Shown here: positions 15,110-17,382 of the stretch, piece by piece
How positions within the stretch are numbered: position 1 is the first letter of the stretch
Layout of the letters: each line of letters begins with the position of its first letter
Assembly (NCBI GenBank): GCA_964567845.1
Contig: CAZMOG010000038.1
Span: 1 to 17,382, forward strand
DNA: 17,382 nucleotides
DNA from: RGIG9079 sp964567845
Lineage (GTDB): Bacteria; Bacteroidota; Bacteroidia; Bacteroidales; Marinifilaceae
Direction of reading: 5' to 3'
Notes under the pieces: generated by a model
The model's database searches: none
The model's input: only the letters and a program-made list of their open reading frames with translations
Told to the model about the DNA's origin: nothing
Program-made: the position numbers and the translations under genes

Positions 15110-15388
15110 TTATTGCCAATTATAATCTGCTCCGTATTCTTTTTTTGAGATAGTTCCTGAGGAACTCTTTGTTGTGTCATAATTCTTATCAGAACTATAT
15201 CCTGTAATCGAGACCGTAACGCCAGAACTTGAAGAGTTATCCCAGTTCTTGTCGCTTTGATACCCAGAGATAGAAAGAGTTGTACCACTTGCAGTATTCG
15301 TGTCGTAATTCATATCAGAACCGAAACCGATTATGGTAAGACTACCTGTAGAATTACCCATATTATCCCAGTTGTGATCATCGTCGTA
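15110..15388 (-). repeat. 63-bp in-gene tandem repeat encoding [YF]xxDxN[WY]D units
   Basis: Residues 635-726 of the BACON protein fall into four full units of exactly 21 residues plus a terminal 8-residue unit, beginning at Y635, F656, Y677, Y698 and Y719. Position 4 is D and position 6 is N in all five; position 7 alternates W,Y,W,Y,W; position 8 is D in the four full units and Q in the last. The second halves are G/S/T-rich with a beta-strand pattern such as GVTVSITG. The units are diverged at DNA level, so this is an old, selected repeat and not recent slippage. Confidence 0.9.
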
Positions 15389-17290
15389 ATCTTTTCTAAG
15401 GAATGAACCTCCATAATTCAACTGAGTAACATCGAGTGTGAGTGAATAGGTTCCCTCTTGAAGGTCTGTCAATGCGATAACAATCTTCCCGAAACGAGTA
15501 TCTGTACCACTATTCTCAGAAGTTGTTACCGTAAAGGTATTAGCCGATTGGGTAATTGACAACCACGATTGAGGTGTTGTAACAGAATACGTTCCATCTG
15601 TCGAAACTGTTATTGCTTCAGAAGTACCTCCCTTAGAATAGAATAATACTTCTCGTGTATCAACTCTAAGGTAACGAGCATCCTGAGTAACGACCACACG
15701 AACCTTTTGATTGTGTGTGGTTTCAAAAATCAAGGTTGCAGTACGACTATTTACAGAAGCATTATCAGATGCGGTTACCTTTACACCAACATTCCCAGTG
15801 CCGCTTGTCTTTGATAAGGTCAACCAAGTAGAGTCATCTTCCACTTTTGCAGACCAAGAATCATTTGTAGATATAGACACATCTAATACTCCCCCCTTAC
15901 TTGTATAAGTGAGAAGATTATTTGAGACGGTGAAATATTTCCCCTTTTGGACAACATTGATTGTCGCTGATTTATCAGCCATAACAACCACAACTTGACC
16001 ACTTCGCTCATTATCACTTGTATTCTCTGAAACTGTGACAGACAAGGTTGAATTACCTGAATTTGAGGTTGGAGAAATGGTTATCCAACTTTCACTTGCA
16101 GATGCTGTCCATGTACCATCTGTTTGGATGTTGATAATTTGCATTGACTGTTTGTCTTCAAAGTTCAAAACAGTTGTATTAACATTGAATGTCTTACCAG
16201 CTTGTGAAACACTGACGGCAACATCAATACTCAATCCTGTTTGAGTCAAGTGGATGACTCCTGAACGATTGGCTGTATAGGGATTATCGGAAGCGGTTAC
16301 CTTTACAGATCCATCACCTTCACCTTGGCTTGGAGATACTGTTATCCATGATGGAGCAGATGAAACTGTCCAATTTGTATTACTTAGTACAGAAAGGTTC
16401 TGAGATCCACCTGCTGCATTAAATGACAATTCAGATTCTTCAGTTTCTATATAAATTCCACGCTGTCGAACAGGAATCTGAATGCATTGACTTCCACCGA
16501 TAGAAAGATTAACATACTCAGTTCTTTCGCTAGTCGATGTGTTTGGAGATACACTGACTTTCATTGTTGATGTACCAGATTCCCCTGATGCTGGAGAAAT
16601 AACAATCCAACTAGCAGATGAAGATGCTGTCCATGATGCCTCAGCGTTTATTGTTACATTAACAGAACTAGCAGTGTTATTAAACATGAGTGACTCTGTT
16701 GATGCATTTATGGAGGCAGGAACTTGTCTAACGGTTATTTTCTGTGAAGCATTTGTAGTTCCATAATGGACAACCGAAATGGTTCCTGTTCGGTTCGAAT
16801 TAGACTCATTCGCAGTTACGGCCAATGTAATAGTATTATCTTTTTGTGAGACAGTAAGCCAATATGCAGAAGAAGATGCCGACCAAGAACAGTTTGCGTT
16901 TACCGTTATAGTCTCGGAATTCGGAGTTCCCGCAAAGTCAATCTCTGACTTTGATAATGATATAATGGGAGTAGCCCCAGCCTGCGTAACAGAAATTGGC
17001 GTTTCATACTTCCAATCACTAACGTTGGATTTGAGATAGAATATTCCTGTACGAGCATCATCGCCAGACTTATTTTCTGTTACACCAACATTAACTGATG
17101 CGGATGAAGAACCTGATGTAGGGGATGTTGATATCCAATCAATTTCATTTTCTATTTCCCATGGTGATTCTGTGCTTGTAACTTGAAGAGATTTGCTTGA
17201 AGCCAAAGCTGAATATGATAAAGCAGTCGGAGTCACTGTCATGTATCGAGGAGTTAGAGTTGGATATAACCCTAGAGCTTCGTCATACAT
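15110..17290 (-). CDS. surface protein with seven BACON-like domains and a C-terminal 21-residue tandem repeat
   Basis: A protein of 726 residues from the first ATG. About seven Ig-like BACON domains run from residue 18 to 630 (approximate boundaries 18-103, 108-187, 192-277, 280-366, 369-450, 453-540, 543-630), each with the W-[TS]-x-S...W-[IL]-x-[IV]-[ST] core and a closing VxQxG. BACON domains occur in Bacteroidetes extracellular carbohydrate- or mucin-associated proteins. The tail (635-726) is a separate array of exact 21-residue repeats (own entry). In frame upstream of the ATG lie IITSIFLVGCSE and then TGA at 17330-17332. The lipobox LVGC shows the protein was a lipoprotein, yet no ATG, GTG or TTG precedes it in this frame. 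The 5' end is therefore damaged, misread or uses a non-standard start. It probably leads an operon with the downstream SUMF1-like lipoprotein. Confidence 0.85.
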   Translation of the reverse strand: MYDEALGLYPTLTPRYMTVTPTALSYSALASSKSLQVTSTESPWEIENEIDWISTSPTSGSSSASVNVGVTENKSGDDARTGIFYLKSNVSDWKYETPISVTQAGATPIISLSKSEIDFAGTPNSETITVNANCSWSASSSAYWLTVSQKDNTITLAVTANESNSNRTGTISVVHYGTTNASQKITVRQVPASINASTESLMFNNTASSVNVTINAEASWTASSSASWIVISPASGESGTSTMKVSVSPNTSTSERTEYVNLSIGGSQCIQIPVRQRGIYIETEESELSFNAAGGSQNLSVLSNTNWTVSSAPSWITVSPSQGEGDGSVKVTASDNPYTANRSGVIHLTQTGLSIDVAVSVSQAGKTFNVNTTVLNFEDKQSMQIINIQTDGTWTASASESWITISPTSNSGNSTLSVTVSENTSDNERSGQVVVVMADKSATINVVQKGKYFTVSNNLLTYTSKGGVLDVSISTNDSWSAKVEDDSTWLTLSKTSGTGNVGVKVTASDNASVNSRTATLIFETTHNQKVRVVVTQDARYLRVDTREVLFYSKGGTSEAITVSTDGTYSVTTPQSWLSITQSANTFTVTTSENSGTDTRFGKIVIALTDLQEGTYSLTLDVTQLNYGGSFLRKDYDDDHNWDNMGNSTGSLTIIGFGSDMNYDTNTASGTTLSISGYQSDKNWDNSSSSGVTVSITGYSSDKNYDTTKSSSGTISKKEYGADYNWQ

Positions 17291-17330
17291 CTCGGAGCAA
17301 CCAACAAGAAAAATACTTGTTATAATGTAT

Positions 17331-17382
17331 CATTAGTGTCCACTAAAAAATCGAAATAGTTCTTTGAAATGATTGATATTTA
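17331..17382. mobile_element. possible insertion-sequence terminus at the window edge
   Basis: Just upstream of the damaged start of the BACON lipoprotein gene is the near-palindrome TTAGTG-TC-CACTAA (17333-17346), followed by an AT-rich stretch reaching the window end. Sequence of the type AGTGTCCACTAAA followed by an AT-rich run is familiar to me as an end of Bacteroidetes insertion sequences, but no transposase codons or second end can be seen in this window. Confidence 0.3.

Noticed and set aside
15085..15288. 67-codon minus-strand frame overlapping the end of the BACON gene
   Set aside because: It is an alternate frame of the 63-bp repeat region; the 21-residue periodicity with conserved residues is in the BACON frame.
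15110..15388. CRISPR-like or slippage repeat
   Set aside because: The repeat units are contiguous, in frame, and diverged at DNA level while conserved in protein; there are no spacers.

Overview
The window is chromosomal DNA from a member of the Bacteroidales (Bacteroidota), most likely a gut species. The evidence is BACON domains, lipoproteins with Bacteroides-type signal peptides, a Bacteroidales-type AsnA, NrnA and PepD, an absence of convincing Shine-Dalgarno sites, and promoters that fit the Bacteroidetes sigma-ABfr pattern (TTTG, about 19 bases, TAnnTTTG). Genus cannot be fixed from the sequence alone.

Bases 1-12580 are an ordinary, densely packed housekeeping region with nearly all genes on the minus strand. 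In order they are: the 3' end of ygiQ (plus strand); a TPR lipoprotein gene; a three-gene RND efflux operon (membrane fusion protein, pump, TolC-like channel; transcribed from about 6505 down to 1011); a periplasmic TPR protein gene followed by asnA; a free methionine-R-sulfoxide reductase gene; an intergenic stretch with repeat-like sequence and terminators; pepD; nrnA; and, diverging from nrnA, a class I methyltransferase gene. Promoters and terminators can be read directly at several junctions. Three genes (the TPR lipoprotein, nrnA and the methyltransferase) have a -7 box only 4-8 bases before the start codon, so their mRNAs should be almost leaderless.

Bases 12581-17382 look like an accessory, partly decayed region. 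An L,D-transpeptidase (YkuD_2-like) gene is split by a frameshift. A coding-like remnant follows the stop of a small HAD-like phosphatase gene, and a 58-codon piece resembles the C-terminus of a BspA-type leucine-rich-repeat protein. Next come a fimbrillin-like/FGE-sulfatase-fold lipoprotein gene interrupted by a 100-N assembly gap, and a large BACON-repeat surface protein gene. The BACON gene keeps a lipobox but has no usable start codon, and next to it the window ends in sequence that looks like the terminus of an insertion sequence.

The most unusual item is the C-terminal tail of the BACON protein. It is an exact 21-residue tandem repeat (four full units plus a partial unit) with the core [YF]xxDxN[WY]D and strictly alternating W/Y. 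I do not recognise it as a named domain. No CRISPR array, tRNA or rRNA gene was seen.
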